From QHXW01 sp963768075 (lineage in GTDB: Bacteria > Acidobacteriota > Terriglobia > Bryobacterales > Bryobacteraceae): DNA of 64,000 bases. The notes below the pieces were generated by a model, which saw only the letters and a program-made list of their open reading frames with translations, made no database searches and had not been told where the DNA came from. A program made the position numbers and the translations under genes. This document shows, piece by piece, positions 8,016-17,312 of this stretch (its first letter is position 1; the number at the start of each line of letters is the position of its first letter). Location: positions 124,001 through 188,000 of the forward strand of contig CAVYHD010000050.1 of assembly GCA_963768075.1 (NCBI GenBank), written 5' to 3'.

Positions 8016-9427
8016 AAAGCAGGGGTTGGGATTTGGGGTTTGGGATTTGGCTGGATCCGGAGCAGCGGGAACAGTGGCAGGGGCTGCATCTGTTCCGCGG
8101 GTCCCGGGAGCAATGTCCCGACGAGATCGTAATCGTGCGCTTCGGTGATGCGGAGGCGGCGCATTTCGCCGGGTTTGGGCTCGGCGCCTTCGAAATCGTT
8201 GACTAACGTCACGCCATCGATCTCCGGGGCCTGGGTGGACATGCGGGCTTCCCATAGGAGATCGGTTTCTCTGGAAACGCCTTCGACCAAGACCGTCACC
8301 TCGGCGCCGATGAGCTGGCGATTGCGCGCTTGAGCGATCTTACGCTGCGCGGCCATCAGGTGGCGCTTGCGGTTGTAGATCGTTCGGCTGTCAACCTTAC
8401 CATCAAGATGAAAGCTCGCGCTCGAGTCCTCGTCGGAATAGGAAAAGACGCCCAGGCGATCGAAGCGCGCCGCCTTCACGAACTGGCACAGCTCTTCGAA
8501 ATCCTGGGCCGTCTCACCAGGAAAGCCGACGATCATGCTGGTGCGAATGGCCACGCCGGGAATGGTACGGCGGATCCGTTCGATCAGCCTGAGAAAGATG
8601 TCCCCCGAAGCGCCGCGCTTCATGCGCTTCAACACCCGCGCGCTCGCGTGCTGGAGCGGCATGTCGATATATTTGACCAGCGCTGGATGTTCTGCAATGG
8701 TGTCCAGCAGCCGCTGGGTGACCTTATTGGGGTAGGCGTAGAGAAAGCGAATCCAGTTTTCGGCGGAGGTTTCGATCCGCGCCAGACCGGCCAGGAGCGC
8801 GGCCAGCCCGTCTTTGAGACCAAGATCTTCGCCGTAACAGGTGGTGTCCTGGCCGATGAGATTGATCTCGCGCACACCCTGTTGAAACAGGCGGGTGGCC
8901 TCGGCGATGACGGATTCGAAGCGCCGGCTACGGAACTTACCGCGATACTGCGGGATGACGCAGAAGGTGCAGGGATGGTCGCAGCCTTCGGCGATTTTCA
9001 TATACGCATAGTGGCGGGGGGTGGCGAGAACGCGCGGCGTGAGGTCGTGATAGAGATAGGGCTCGAAGGAATTCGATACCTCAAGGCCTTCGCACAAGGG
9101 GACAATCTGCTCGATCTCGTTGGTGCCGATCACGGCATCGACTTCCGGCATTTCCTTGCGGATCTGGTCGCGGTAGCGCTCGACCAGACAACCGGCGACG
9201 ATCAGCTTCTTGGCGCGGCCGATCCTTTTGTACTCGGCCATTTCGAGGATAGTGTCGACGGATTCTTTTTTAGCGGGGTCAATGAAGCTACAGGTGTTGA
9301 CGACGATTACGTCGGCCTGATCAGGACGCGGCGTCAGCTCATGCCCGTGCGAGGCGAGCTGCCCCATCATGACTTCGCTGTCCACAAGGTTTTTAGGACA
9401 GCCCAGGCTGACAAAACCGACTTTCAA
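8012..9427 (-). CDS. rimO: Ribosomal protein S12 methylthiotransferase RimO
   Basis: 471 residues. Radical SAM enzyme that methylthiolates the conserved Asp of ribosomal protein S12. N-terminal UPF0004 domain with Cys10, Cys46 and Cys80 for the auxiliary cluster; radical SAM CxxxCxxC at about 149-156 (CDHPCTFC); C-terminal TRAM domain (AEVTVLVEGVSRETDLL, GVTLVNDFEGAEP). The start MKVGFVSLGCPKNLVDSE is the family start. The last 25 residues form an odd Pro/Gln tail (QPNPKPQIPTP) encoded by a short G/T repeat. First gene of a five-gene operon. Confidence 0.96.
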   Translation of the reverse strand: MKVGFVSLGCPKNLVDSEVMMGQLASHGHELTPRPDQADVIVVNTCSFIDPAKKESVDTILEMAEYKRIGRAKKLIVAGCLVERYRDQIRKEMPEVDAVIGTNEIEQIVPLCEGLEVSNSFEPYLYHDLTPRVLATPRHYAYMKIAEGCDHPCTFCVIPQYRGKFRSRRFESVIAEATRLFQQGVREINLIGQDTTCYGEDLGLKDGLAALLAGLARIETSAENWIRFLYAYPNKVTQRLLDTIAEHPALVKYIDMPLQHASARVLKRMKRGASGDIFLRLIERIRRTIPGVAIRTSMIVGFPGETAQDFEELCQFVKAARFDRLGVFSYSDEDSSASFHLDGKVDSRTIYNRKRHLMAAQRKIAQARNRQLIGAEVTVLVEGVSRETDLLWEARMSTQAPEIDGVTLVNDFEGAEPKPGEMRRLRITEAHDYDLVGTLLPGPAEQMQPLPLFPLLRIQPNPKPQIPTPAL

Positions 9428-9584
9428 GTGTTGATTTCCTTGGAGGAGTGATGTTCCTTCTCAGGATAACATGAGGCGGCGTTACTCGCTGTGAGCCGGG
9501 TGGGAGCACGGCGAAAACCAATTCTCAGCGCAGAAACGCAGGGCGCGGAACGGCTAGGTGATCAACCACTACTTTCGGGATGCA

Positions 9585-10907
<1,323 letters not shown>

Positions 10908-11065
10908 GGGGAAACTCCGAAATCAGATTAACATAATTCACACAAAATACAGTTAATTTCTCGATAAATACAAGGTATTTCGAAAGATCGATGGGTGGCG
11001 AAGGGTATCACTGAGGCGGTCGATCTCGATAGTCAACGCGGCATTTGCTACCTAAGTTAATATGA

Positions 11066-11902
11066 GTGGAGATGAGCCCACAACAGCCCAATCAGCCTCC
11101 GAAGCTTCCCATTCCGGGTGTACAGAACTTGATTGCAGTGGGATCAGGGAAGGGGGGCGTGGGCAAGACCACGGTGGCGGTGAACTTCGCGGTGGCATTG
11201 GCAGGCCTAGGCTATCGGGTGGGCTTAATGGACGCGGACGTCTACGGACCCAACGTGCCGATGATGATGGGCATTAATAAGACGCCCATGGCGTATGGGG
11301 AACGCATCCAGCCATTGGAGAATCTGGGCGTCAAACTGATGTCGATGGGGTTCCTGAGTCCGGGCGATAAGCCGCTGGTGTGGCGCGGCCCGATGCTGCA
11401 CAGCGTGATTCAGCAATTTCTGCGGGGGGTGGACTGGGGGGATCTGGAGTACCTCGTGATCGATCTTCCTCCGGGCACGGGGGACGTGCAGCTCACACTC
11501 ATTCAGACAGCGCCGGTGACCGGAGCGGTGGTGGTGACCACTCCGTCAGACGTTTCGCTCGAGGACGCGCGCAAGGCCGTCCACATGTTTGACCAAGTGA
11601 AGGTTCCCATACTGGGGATTGTCGAGAACATGAGCTACCTGGTCTGCCCGCACTGTAACGAGCGGGTGGATGTTTTCAGCACCGGCGGCGGCGAGCGCAC
11701 GGCGCGGGACATGAACGTACGGTTTCTGGGGGCATTGCCGCTTGATCCCGCGGTTCGCATGGGCGGCGATTCCGGGCACCCGGTGGCGCACAACGGGAAC
11801 AGTCCGCAGGGCACGGTATTTCGCGAGCTAGCGCAAAGGATTGTCCAGAGGATTCGCGAAGTAGGACCGCCGACGGGTCCGAAGATCGAAATCTCGGAGT
11901 AG
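11066..11902 (+). CDS. mrp: Mrp/ApbC-type P-loop ATPase, iron-sulfur cluster carrier
   Basis: 278 residues from GTG 11066 (ATG at 11072 also possible). Binds and passes [4Fe-4S] clusters to apoproteins. Deviant Walker A GSGKGGVGKTT (about 27-37), MDADVYGPNVP, IDLPPGTGDVQL and the cluster-ligand motif CPHC (about residues 193-196). The N-terminal DUF59 domain found in many Mrp proteins is absent, as in the short ApbC forms. The gene stands alone, convergent with the CDGSH gene 8 nt away. Confidence 0.93.
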   Translation: MEMSPQQPNQPPKLPIPGVQNLIAVGSGKGGVGKTTVAVNFAVALAGLGYRVGLMDADVYGPNVPMMMGINKTPMAYGERIQPLENLGVKLMSMGFLSPGDKPLVWRGPMLHSVIQQFLRGVDWGDLEYLVIDLPPGTGDVQLTLIQTAPVTGAVVVTTPSDVSLEDARKAVHMFDQVKVPILGIVENMSYLVCPHCNERVDVFSTGGGERTARDMNVRFLGALPLDPAVRMGGDSGHPVAHNGNSPQGTVFRELAQRIVQRIREVGPPTGPKIEISE

Positions 11903-11910
11903 CGCCGGTC

Positions 11911-12138
11911 CTACGGCTTCGGTTTCGGCGGCGGGAGTTCGCGGGCGGTGACAGTATCCTGAAAACCCATGCGGCCATGACTGCCGTCGCAAAACGGCTT
12001 GTTCTGTGAGTGCCCGCAGCGGCAAAGAGAAATCACGGTGCGGCCAGCCAAGCCGAACTCACGGCTTTCCGGATCGACGATCGAAAAATCGCCTTCCATG
12101 CGTATGGGGCCGTTGTTCACGACCGTGATCTTCGTCAT
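11911..12138 (-). CDS. CDGSH-type iron-sulfur protein
   Basis: 75 residues. Holds the complete [2Fe-2S] motif CRCGHSQNKPFCDGSH (about 39-54), with three Cys and one His as cluster ligands, after a short beta-rich lead (ITVVNNGPIRMEGDF, FGLAGRTVISL). Family members are redox or cluster-transfer proteins. It lies tail-to-tail with mrp, itself a cluster carrier; convergence means they are not co-transcribed. Confidence 0.9.
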   Translation of the reverse strand: MTKITVVNNGPIRMEGDFSIVDPESREFGLAGRTVISLCRCGHSQNKPFCDGSHGRMGFQDTVTARELPPPKPKP

Positions 12139-12164
12139 GCCACGATCGTAGCAGATATCGGCAA

Positions 12165-12968
12165 TTACTTCGGCGGAATCGGATTCTGTGACGGCGGCTG
12201 GCCTTTTTGTTCCTTGTTTTGCTCGTCGACGGTGTTGCCGAACTGGATATTCGCGTCGCTCTTGAACTGCTTATAGTCCTCGTACTTTACGATCATGCGC
12301 ATGCGAATCGGGCCAGCCTGGAAGTGCAAGGTGTCGTCGGCGTCGGTGTAAACGGGGAACCAGTACTTGCCATCGACCTGCTCGCGCAGGGTCTCAAACT
12401 TAGGAAACTGCTGATCCTCTCCCCGGTGGAGCAAACCCACAGCCTTGCCATAGGTCTTGACGATCTGAAAGTCCCGGTCATCGACCCAAATTTGACCTTC
12501 GAAGTAGCGATGGCCCTTCTCCATTTTTTTCGGCTTCACGGAAAACACGTAGCAAGGAATCTCGTCAGCCTTTTGGGGTCCCAGGTATTTAATGTCGTAC
12601 TGGGGGATTTCGCTGGTAGTCAGGACGAACGGCTGGACGTTGCGCAAGTCCTCCAAGTCTTCAGGCGTCAGCATAAGCCTCGTGAGCGTGGATACCGGGG
12701 CGCGCACCACCTTTTCGGCCCGTTTGCCGTCCGGCGAGAAGATAATATCCTCGACGATCTCGTACCGGCCGTCGACCGCGCCCCCGTCCGTCAACGTCTG
12801 GATTTTGACGGTCTGCCGGTAGGTGTAGTTTTCGCGCGCGTGGGCAAAGGCGGCCTCCTTAGCGGCGAACTTCTGAATGATCTCGTCGGGGTTGACGTTC
12901 TTAACTTCATCCGCCCAGAGTGGCGCGGACAAGACGGCCAACAGCAAAGTAAGTGAACAAGAACGCAT
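12165..12968 (-). CDS. Exported protein with LolA/MucB-like fold (outer-membrane lipoprotein-sorting family)
   Basis: 267 residues with a Sec signal peptide (MRSCSLTLLLAVLSAPLWA). The mature part has the repeated strand pattern seen in LolA/DUF4292-like proteins: NYTYRQTVKIQTL, GRYEIVEDIIFSPDGKR, YEGQ/FEGQIWVDDRDFQIVKTYGKAVG and FPVYTDADDTLHF. The C-terminus is Gln/Pro-rich. Probably periplasmic and lipid- or lipoprotein-binding; the specific role is unknown. Ends 26 bp from the CDGSH gene; its start lies 2 nt after the stop of the acyl-CoA dehydrogenase gene, so the two may be co-transcribed. Confidence 0.75.
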   Translation of the reverse strand: MRSCSLTLLLAVLSAPLWADEVKNVNPDEIIQKFAAKEAAFAHARENYTYRQTVKIQTLTDGGAVDGRYEIVEDIIFSPDGKRAEKVVRAPVSTLTRLMLTPEDLEDLRNVQPFVLTTSEIPQYDIKYLGPQKADEIPCYVFSVKPKKMEKGHRYFEGQIWVDDRDFQIVKTYGKAVGLLHRGEDQQFPKFETLREQVDGKYWFPVYTDADDTLHFQAGPIRMRMIVKYEDYKQFKSDANIQFGNTVDEQNKEQKGQPPSQNPIPPK

Positions 12969-12970
12969 GT

Positions 12971-14161
12971 CTACCTCTCCATCAGTTTCTTGGCGATGGT
13001 CAACAGTTGTATGTTGCTGGTGCCCTCGTAAATCCGGCCGATCTTGGCGTCGCGATAGAGTTTCTCCACCGGGAAATCCTTGGTGATGCCCACGCCGCCG
13101 AAGATCTCGATGGCTTTAGAGGCCACCTTCTCAGCAATCTCGGAACTATAATATTTTGCCATGGCGGCTTCGGTGACGAAAGGCATGCCGGCGTCCCGCA
13201 GTCGAGCTGCATTGTACACCAGTAAGCGAGCCGCCTCCACTTCGGTAGCCATCTTGGCCAACTGAAACCGCACACCCTGAAATTCACCGATCGCCTTGCC
13301 GAACTGCTTGCGCTGTTTGGCATAGGCCATGGCATGATCGAGCGCGCCACGGGCCAGGCCGATCATCTGGGCGCCGATGGCGATACGGCCTTCGTTGAGC
13401 GTTTCGATGGCGATTTTGTACCCTTTGCCCACCTCGCCCATGACATTTTCCCGCGGCACGCGGCAACTATCCAGAATCAACTCGCAGGTAGAAGAAGCGC
13501 GGAGGCCGAGCTTGTCCTCCTTCTTGCCGACCTGAAATCCAGGGAAGGCGCGCTCCACCAGGAACGCCGTGATACCGCGATACCCCGCGGCGGGATTGGC
13601 GTTGGCGAAGAGCAGGAAAAGGCCTGACTCCGCGGCATTGGTAATCCAGAGCTTGCGGCCGCTGAGCACGAAGTGGTCGCCTTGATCCTGTGCCTGCGTC
13701 GCCATGGCGAACGCATCAGAGCCCGAACCGGCTTCCGAGAGGGCGTAAGATGCCACCGTCCCGGCAGCCAGTTGCGGCAAGTATCTTCGCTTCTGGTCCT
13801 CGCTCGCCCAACGCAGGATGGCGTTGTTGACGATGGTGTTCTGCACGTCCACGATCACGCCGGCCGAAGGATCGACCGCGGAAAGTTCCTCGACCGCCAA
13901 CACGGACTGAAAAAAACTGCCGCCCTGCCCGCCATATTCCTCAGGAATCTCGATGCCCATCAACCCGAGGGCAAAGAACTGGCGGAGGATGTCGCTGCGA
14001 AAAACGCCGGCCTCATCCATCTCGCGCACGTGGGGAGCAATCTGTTCGCGCGCAAAGCGGCGCACGGTGGCTTGGAACAGCCGTTCCTCTTCGCTGAGTT
14101 GGGTGAGTGGGGAGACATGAGTCTCCGTCCCGGCCGATGCCAACATCCTAACCCGAAGCAT
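12971..14161 (-). CDS. Acyl-CoA dehydrogenase
   Basis: 396 residues, short-chain/branched-chain type. Visible motifs: IPEEYGGQGGS, YALSEAGSGSDAFAM (FAD/substrate region), AAESGLFLLFA, KQFGKAIGEFQGVRFQLAKM, and GRIYEGTSNIQ close to the C-terminus, where the Glu of YEGT is the catalytic base. FAD-dependent alpha,beta-desaturation of an acyl-CoA. The first 14 residues look weak, so translation may start further in. No ETF or thiolase genes are nearby to tell the substrate. Confidence 0.93.
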   Translation of the reverse strand: MLRVRMLASAGTETHVSPLTQLSEEERLFQATVRRFAREQIAPHVREMDEAGVFRSDILRQFFALGLMGIEIPEEYGGQGGSFFQSVLAVEELSAVDPSAGVIVDVQNTIVNNAILRWASEDQKRRYLPQLAAGTVASYALSEAGSGSDAFAMATQAQDQGDHFVLSGRKLWITNAAESGLFLLFANANPAAGYRGITAFLVERAFPGFQVGKKEDKLGLRASSTCELILDSCRVPRENVMGEVGKGYKIAIETLNEGRIAIGAQMIGLARGALDHAMAYAKQRKQFGKAIGEFQGVRFQLAKMATEVEAARLLVYNAARLRDAGMPFVTEAAMAKYYSSEIAEKVASKAIEIFGGVGITKDFPVEKLYRDAKIGRIYEGTSNIQLLTIAKKLMER

Positions 14162-14251
14162 AGCGCGCGGGACCAGCGGTTGTCAGCTATCCGGGCTGCC
14201 GCGCCATGTCATCGCCGGCAAACTGTAAAGGCGTGGAACTGGGCGCCTTGG

Positions 14252-15364
14252 TCAGATGGTTCTGGCCAGCTCCTTCCACGAACGCCCCTGGGATTCGGCG
14301 ACGCCGGGGTGCGTCACATAGCCTTTGTACGTATTCACGCCCTCGCGCAACGCGGGATGCTGGTCCACGGCACGCTCCAGGCCCTTATTCGCCAGTTCGA
14401 GCAGGTAGGGAAACGTTGCATTGGTCAGGCCGAACGTGGACGTGTGCGGCACCGCGGCCGGCATGTTGGAAACACAGTAGTGCAGCACGCCATCGACGAA
14501 ATAGACGGGCTCGGTGTGGGTGGTCGCATGCGAGGTTTCGAAACACCCGCCCTGGTCGATGGCGACATCGACGACCACCGCGCCGCGCTTCATGTTGGCA
14601 ATCATCTGGCACCGGACGATTTTCGGCGCCGCCGCTCCTGGAATGAGCACCGCACCGATCACCAGGTCCGCATGCCTCAGCGTCTCCGTGATGGTGAATA
14701 TGTTGGAGGCGAGAGTAACAATTTGACTGTTGAAGATGTCGTCCAATTCCCGCAAGCGATTCAAGTTTCGGTCAATGATGGTGACGTGCGCCCCCATGCC
14801 GACAGCGATCTTGGCAGCATTGGTTCCGACGACGCCGCCGCCGAGAATTACGATGTTGGCCGGCGCGACTCCCGGTACGCCACCCAGCAGCACACCACGC
14901 CCTCCATTCGGTGCTTCCAAATATTGGGCACCCACCTGTACCGACATGCGTCCCGCCACTTCGCTCATGGGTGTGAGCAGGGGAAGGGAGCCGTCGGTCT
15001 CGCGAATGGTTTCGTAGGCGACACCGCTGACTTTGGATTCGAGCAGCCGGTTGGTGAGATCCGGCAGCGGGGCGAGGTGCAGATAGGTGAACAGAATGAG
15101 ATCGGGCCGCAGTAATTCGTATTCCGATGGCTGCGGCTCTTTGACCTTGACGACCAAGTCCGCTTTGCGCCAGACTTCGGCGGCCTTTTGCGCGATGCCC
15201 GCGCCAGCCTGCATGTACTCGCGGTCCGTGATCGCGCTACCTTCCCCAGCCTTAGTCTCAACCAAAACCTCGTGGCCGGCTTCGCGCAGCGCGACCACGC
15301 CGCTTGGCACGAGACCGACGCGGGTCTCGTGGTCCTTAACCTCCTTCGGGACTCCGATGATCAT
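14252..15364 (-). CDS. ald: Alanine dehydrogenase
   Basis: 370 residues, full family length. NAD-dependent interconversion of L-alanine and pyruvate plus ammonia. The start MIIGVPKEVKDHETRVGLVP is typical; the substrate Lys in VVKVKEPQPSEY, the catalytic His in LFTYLHLAP, the Rossmann loop ILGGGVVGTNAAKIAVGMGA, and DVAIDQGGCFETSHATTH with the catalytic Asp are all present. Single gene, about 90 bp from the acyl-CoA dehydrogenase. Confidence 0.95.
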   Translation of the reverse strand: MIIGVPKEVKDHETRVGLVPSGVVALREAGHEVLVETKAGEGSAITDREYMQAGAGIAQKAAEVWRKADLVVKVKEPQPSEYELLRPDLILFTYLHLAPLPDLTNRLLESKVSGVAYETIRETDGSLPLLTPMSEVAGRMSVQVGAQYLEAPNGGRGVLLGGVPGVAPANIVILGGGVVGTNAAKIAVGMGAHVTIIDRNLNRLRELDDIFNSQIVTLASNIFTITETLRHADLVIGAVLIPGAAAPKIVRCQMIANMKRGAVVVDVAIDQGGCFETSHATTHTEPVYFVDGVLHYCVSNMPAAVPHTSTFGLTNATFPYLLELANKGLERAVDQHPALREGVNTYKGYVTHPGVAESQGRSWKELARTI

Positions 15365-15405
15365 GCCCGTATCTTAACAACTCGCACTCGCGATCCGAGG
15401 CCGTA

Positions 15406-16290
15406 TCATTGCAAACCCGCATGCCCGAGCATCTCCAGAAACTGCTTCCGGGTCCGCATGTCGATTGCCTGGGATACCAGCTTTCCGCCGCGATCGTAAA
15501 CAAAGCTCTTGGGAATCCCTTCGATTTGGAATAGCTCGTTCACTTTTCGGCCAGGGTCGAGCAAGACGGGATATGTGACGTCGGCCTTCGCCAGGAATGG
15601 GTTGACTTTGCCCGCATCTTCATCGGATATGGCTAGAACTACGAGGCCCTCATCCTTGAACCGCTTGTAGAGAGTCTCGAGATCGGGCATTTCCTTACGG
15701 CACGGCGGGCACCAGGTGGCCCAGAAATTCACCAGAACGACTTTGCCTTGCAAGCTCTTCAACGTCCATGGCTTTCCGTGCACATCCGTCAAAGTGAAAT
15801 CGGCGTTCTGGCGGCTCCGATCATCCGCCTCGAGTTTTGACAAGGCCGCCGTGAACTGCGGATTATCTGAAACCGCCTGGACATGCTCGTACCGCACAAG
15901 TTGCGCCAGCTCGATATACGGCCCCGCCGGCTGGCCTTTTTCGGATGGCGGCGGCTGCTCGCGGAGGGCGCTGGCCAAGGTAGTCGCCACTTCCTGTAAG
16001 GTGTCGTGGCCAAAATCGCCCTCGGTCGCGAGGCTGGCGAGACTGAAGGCCAGGCTCACCTTCGCGGTGCCCGAGCGCAACTGCCGAATCCGGATCGCGA
16101 GCTGCGCGGTCGTCCTCGCCCTTACGTCGTCCGGCAAATGGCGAAGCCCGTGTAACTGCTCCACAATCGACTTCTCTTCGTCGCTCCCACCACGCTGCTG
16201 GGCGTGCAGAGATGGCGTGTCTAACAGAAACAACGAGGTTAAGGCGGAGAGGCAAACGCCCACGGCCATCATTGACCCGTTGAGAAACAT
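15406..16290 (-). CDS. TlpA/ResA-like thioredoxin-fold protein, exported
   Basis: 294 residues from ATG 16290, with an N-terminal hydrophobic segment (MAVGVCLSALTSLFLL) acting as signal or anchor. A helical region (about 30-145) precedes the AhpC/TSA-Redoxin domain: DFTLTDVHGKPWTL, VVLVNFWATWCPPCRKEMPDL with the redox-active CPPC, and the cis-Pro EGIPKSFVYDRGG. Periplasmic thiol-disulfide exchange. The frame stays open another 56 codons upstream, but that overlaps the divergent gene and lacks a good start. Confidence 0.85.
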   Translation of the reverse strand: MFLNGSMMAVGVCLSALTSLFLLDTPSLHAQQRGGSDEEKSIVEQLHGLRHLPDDVRARTTAQLAIRIRQLRSGTAKVSLAFSLASLATEGDFGHDTLQEVATTLASALREQPPPSEKGQPAGPYIELAQLVRYEHVQAVSDNPQFTAALSKLEADDRSRQNADFTLTDVHGKPWTLKSLQGKVVLVNFWATWCPPCRKEMPDLETLYKRFKDEGLVVLAISDEDAGKVNPFLAKADVTYPVLLDPGRKVNELFQIEGIPKSFVYDRGGKLVSQAIDMRTRKQFLEMLGHAGLQ

Positions 16291-16372
16291 CTGTCCGTAT
16301 CTTAACGCCGGAGGCCGCCTCTTTACTCGCCGGCCTGGCCTGCTGTATCGTACATTCGTGGGCAGTGCCGTC

Positions 16373-17305
16373 ATGCAAGGTGGGGAGGCAGTCCGGCTGG
16401 TTGACATCGGTTCGGCCGCGCCCGGCGAATTCGCGCCCGCACTCGAAAAGGGCAACATTCTCTTCTGGCCGCAAACACCATTCGCATTGAGCCGGCCGGA
16501 CCGCGAAGCTCTACTCTCGATTCGCAGCGTTCCCGGAGCGCATCACAAGAACATCGCATTCAAGCCGGACATACAAAAAGTCACCGGGCTCAGCCATCTG
16601 CAGCCGCAAGTCCAGGAAGCGGTGGTTCGGGTTTTGAAGTCGTACACGGCGTGGGCGGTGCAGCTTGTTTCTGAGCTGCTGCCGTCATACGCGCGCGGAT
16701 GGCGCATCGATTACTCCAGCTTTCGGCCGGTTGAGGAAGAGAATCGCGATCTGCCCTGGAAAAAACGCAATGATCTGATCCACACTGACGCGTTTCCGAG
16801 CAGGCCCACGCACGGCGGCCTGATCTTGCGCCTGTTCACGAACGTGAATCCGGCCCAGGAGCGCGTATGGGTCGCCGGTCCACCTTTTGCTGCACTCGCC
16901 AAAGAGTACGCCATTCCCGCAGGCCTGCCCGGATTCGCCGCACAGACGCATTCTCCGCTTCGCAAGATCTGGAGCTCGGTGCTTCGCGGGGCGCGGACCA
17001 TGGGTGTCCGCATCGTCGACCGATCGCCCTACGACCGCTTCATGCTGGCGTTTCACAACTACTTGAAGGCGAATTCCAGCTTTCAGAAAGACTGCCCAAA
17101 GTATCGCTTGAGCTTCCCGCCGGGTTCCACATGGATGGCCTTCACGGACATCGTTCCTCACTCGGTGCTTTCGGGCCAGTACGCGTTGGAGCAGACGTTT
17201 ATCATTTCTCCTGTTTCGCTCAGCGCGCGGGAGCACGCGCCGATCTCTATCCTCGAGTCCATCAGCCACGCGCGATTGGCAGAGGTGACCGCGCCGTCTC
17301 AATAG
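16373..17305 (+). CDS. 3-deoxy-D-manno-octulosonic acid (Kdo) hydroxylase family protein
   Basis: 310 residues from ATG 16373 (GTG 16358 possible). The Fe(II)/oxoglutarate-type signature is clear: KRNDLIHTDAFPSRPTHGG with the HxD pair at 137 and 139, then RLFTNVNPAQERVWVAGPPF, and a distal FTDIVPHSVLSGQYALEQTF that would supply the second His. The family converts the outer Kdo of lipopolysaccharide core to Ko by 3-hydroxylation, as in Burkholderia and Yersinia. No other lipopolysaccharide gene is nearby. The frame extends far upstream antisense to the thioredoxin gene, but that part is a shadow. Confidence 0.82.
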   Translation: MQGGEAVRLVDIGSAAPGEFAPALEKGNILFWPQTPFALSRPDREALLSIRSVPGAHHKNIAFKPDIQKVTGLSHLQPQVQEAVVRVLKSYTAWAVQLVSELLPSYARGWRIDYSSFRPVEEENRDLPWKKRNDLIHTDAFPSRPTHGGLILRLFTNVNPAQERVWVAGPPFAALAKEYAIPAGLPGFAAQTHSPLRKIWSSVLRGARTMGVRIVDRSPYDRFMLAFHNYLKANSSFQKDCPKYRLSFPPGSTWMAFTDIVPHSVLSGQYALEQTFIISPVSLSAREHAPISILESISHARLAEVTAPSQ

Positions 17306-17312
17306 CCGGCGG

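Noticed and set aside
8330..9451. 373-residue plus-strand ORF opposite rimO
   Set aside because: Antisense shadow of a GC-rich conserved gene; no ribosome site or recognisable fold, while the minus strand encodes a full RimO.
13673..15115. 480-residue plus-strand ORF across acyl-CoA dehydrogenase and ald
   Set aside because: Spans two genes and their intergenic gap antisense; His/Arg/Gly-rich shadow composition, no domain.
15716..16372. N-terminal extension of the Kdo hydroxylase frame
   Set aside because: It is antisense to the TlpA-like gene; homology begins after 16373.
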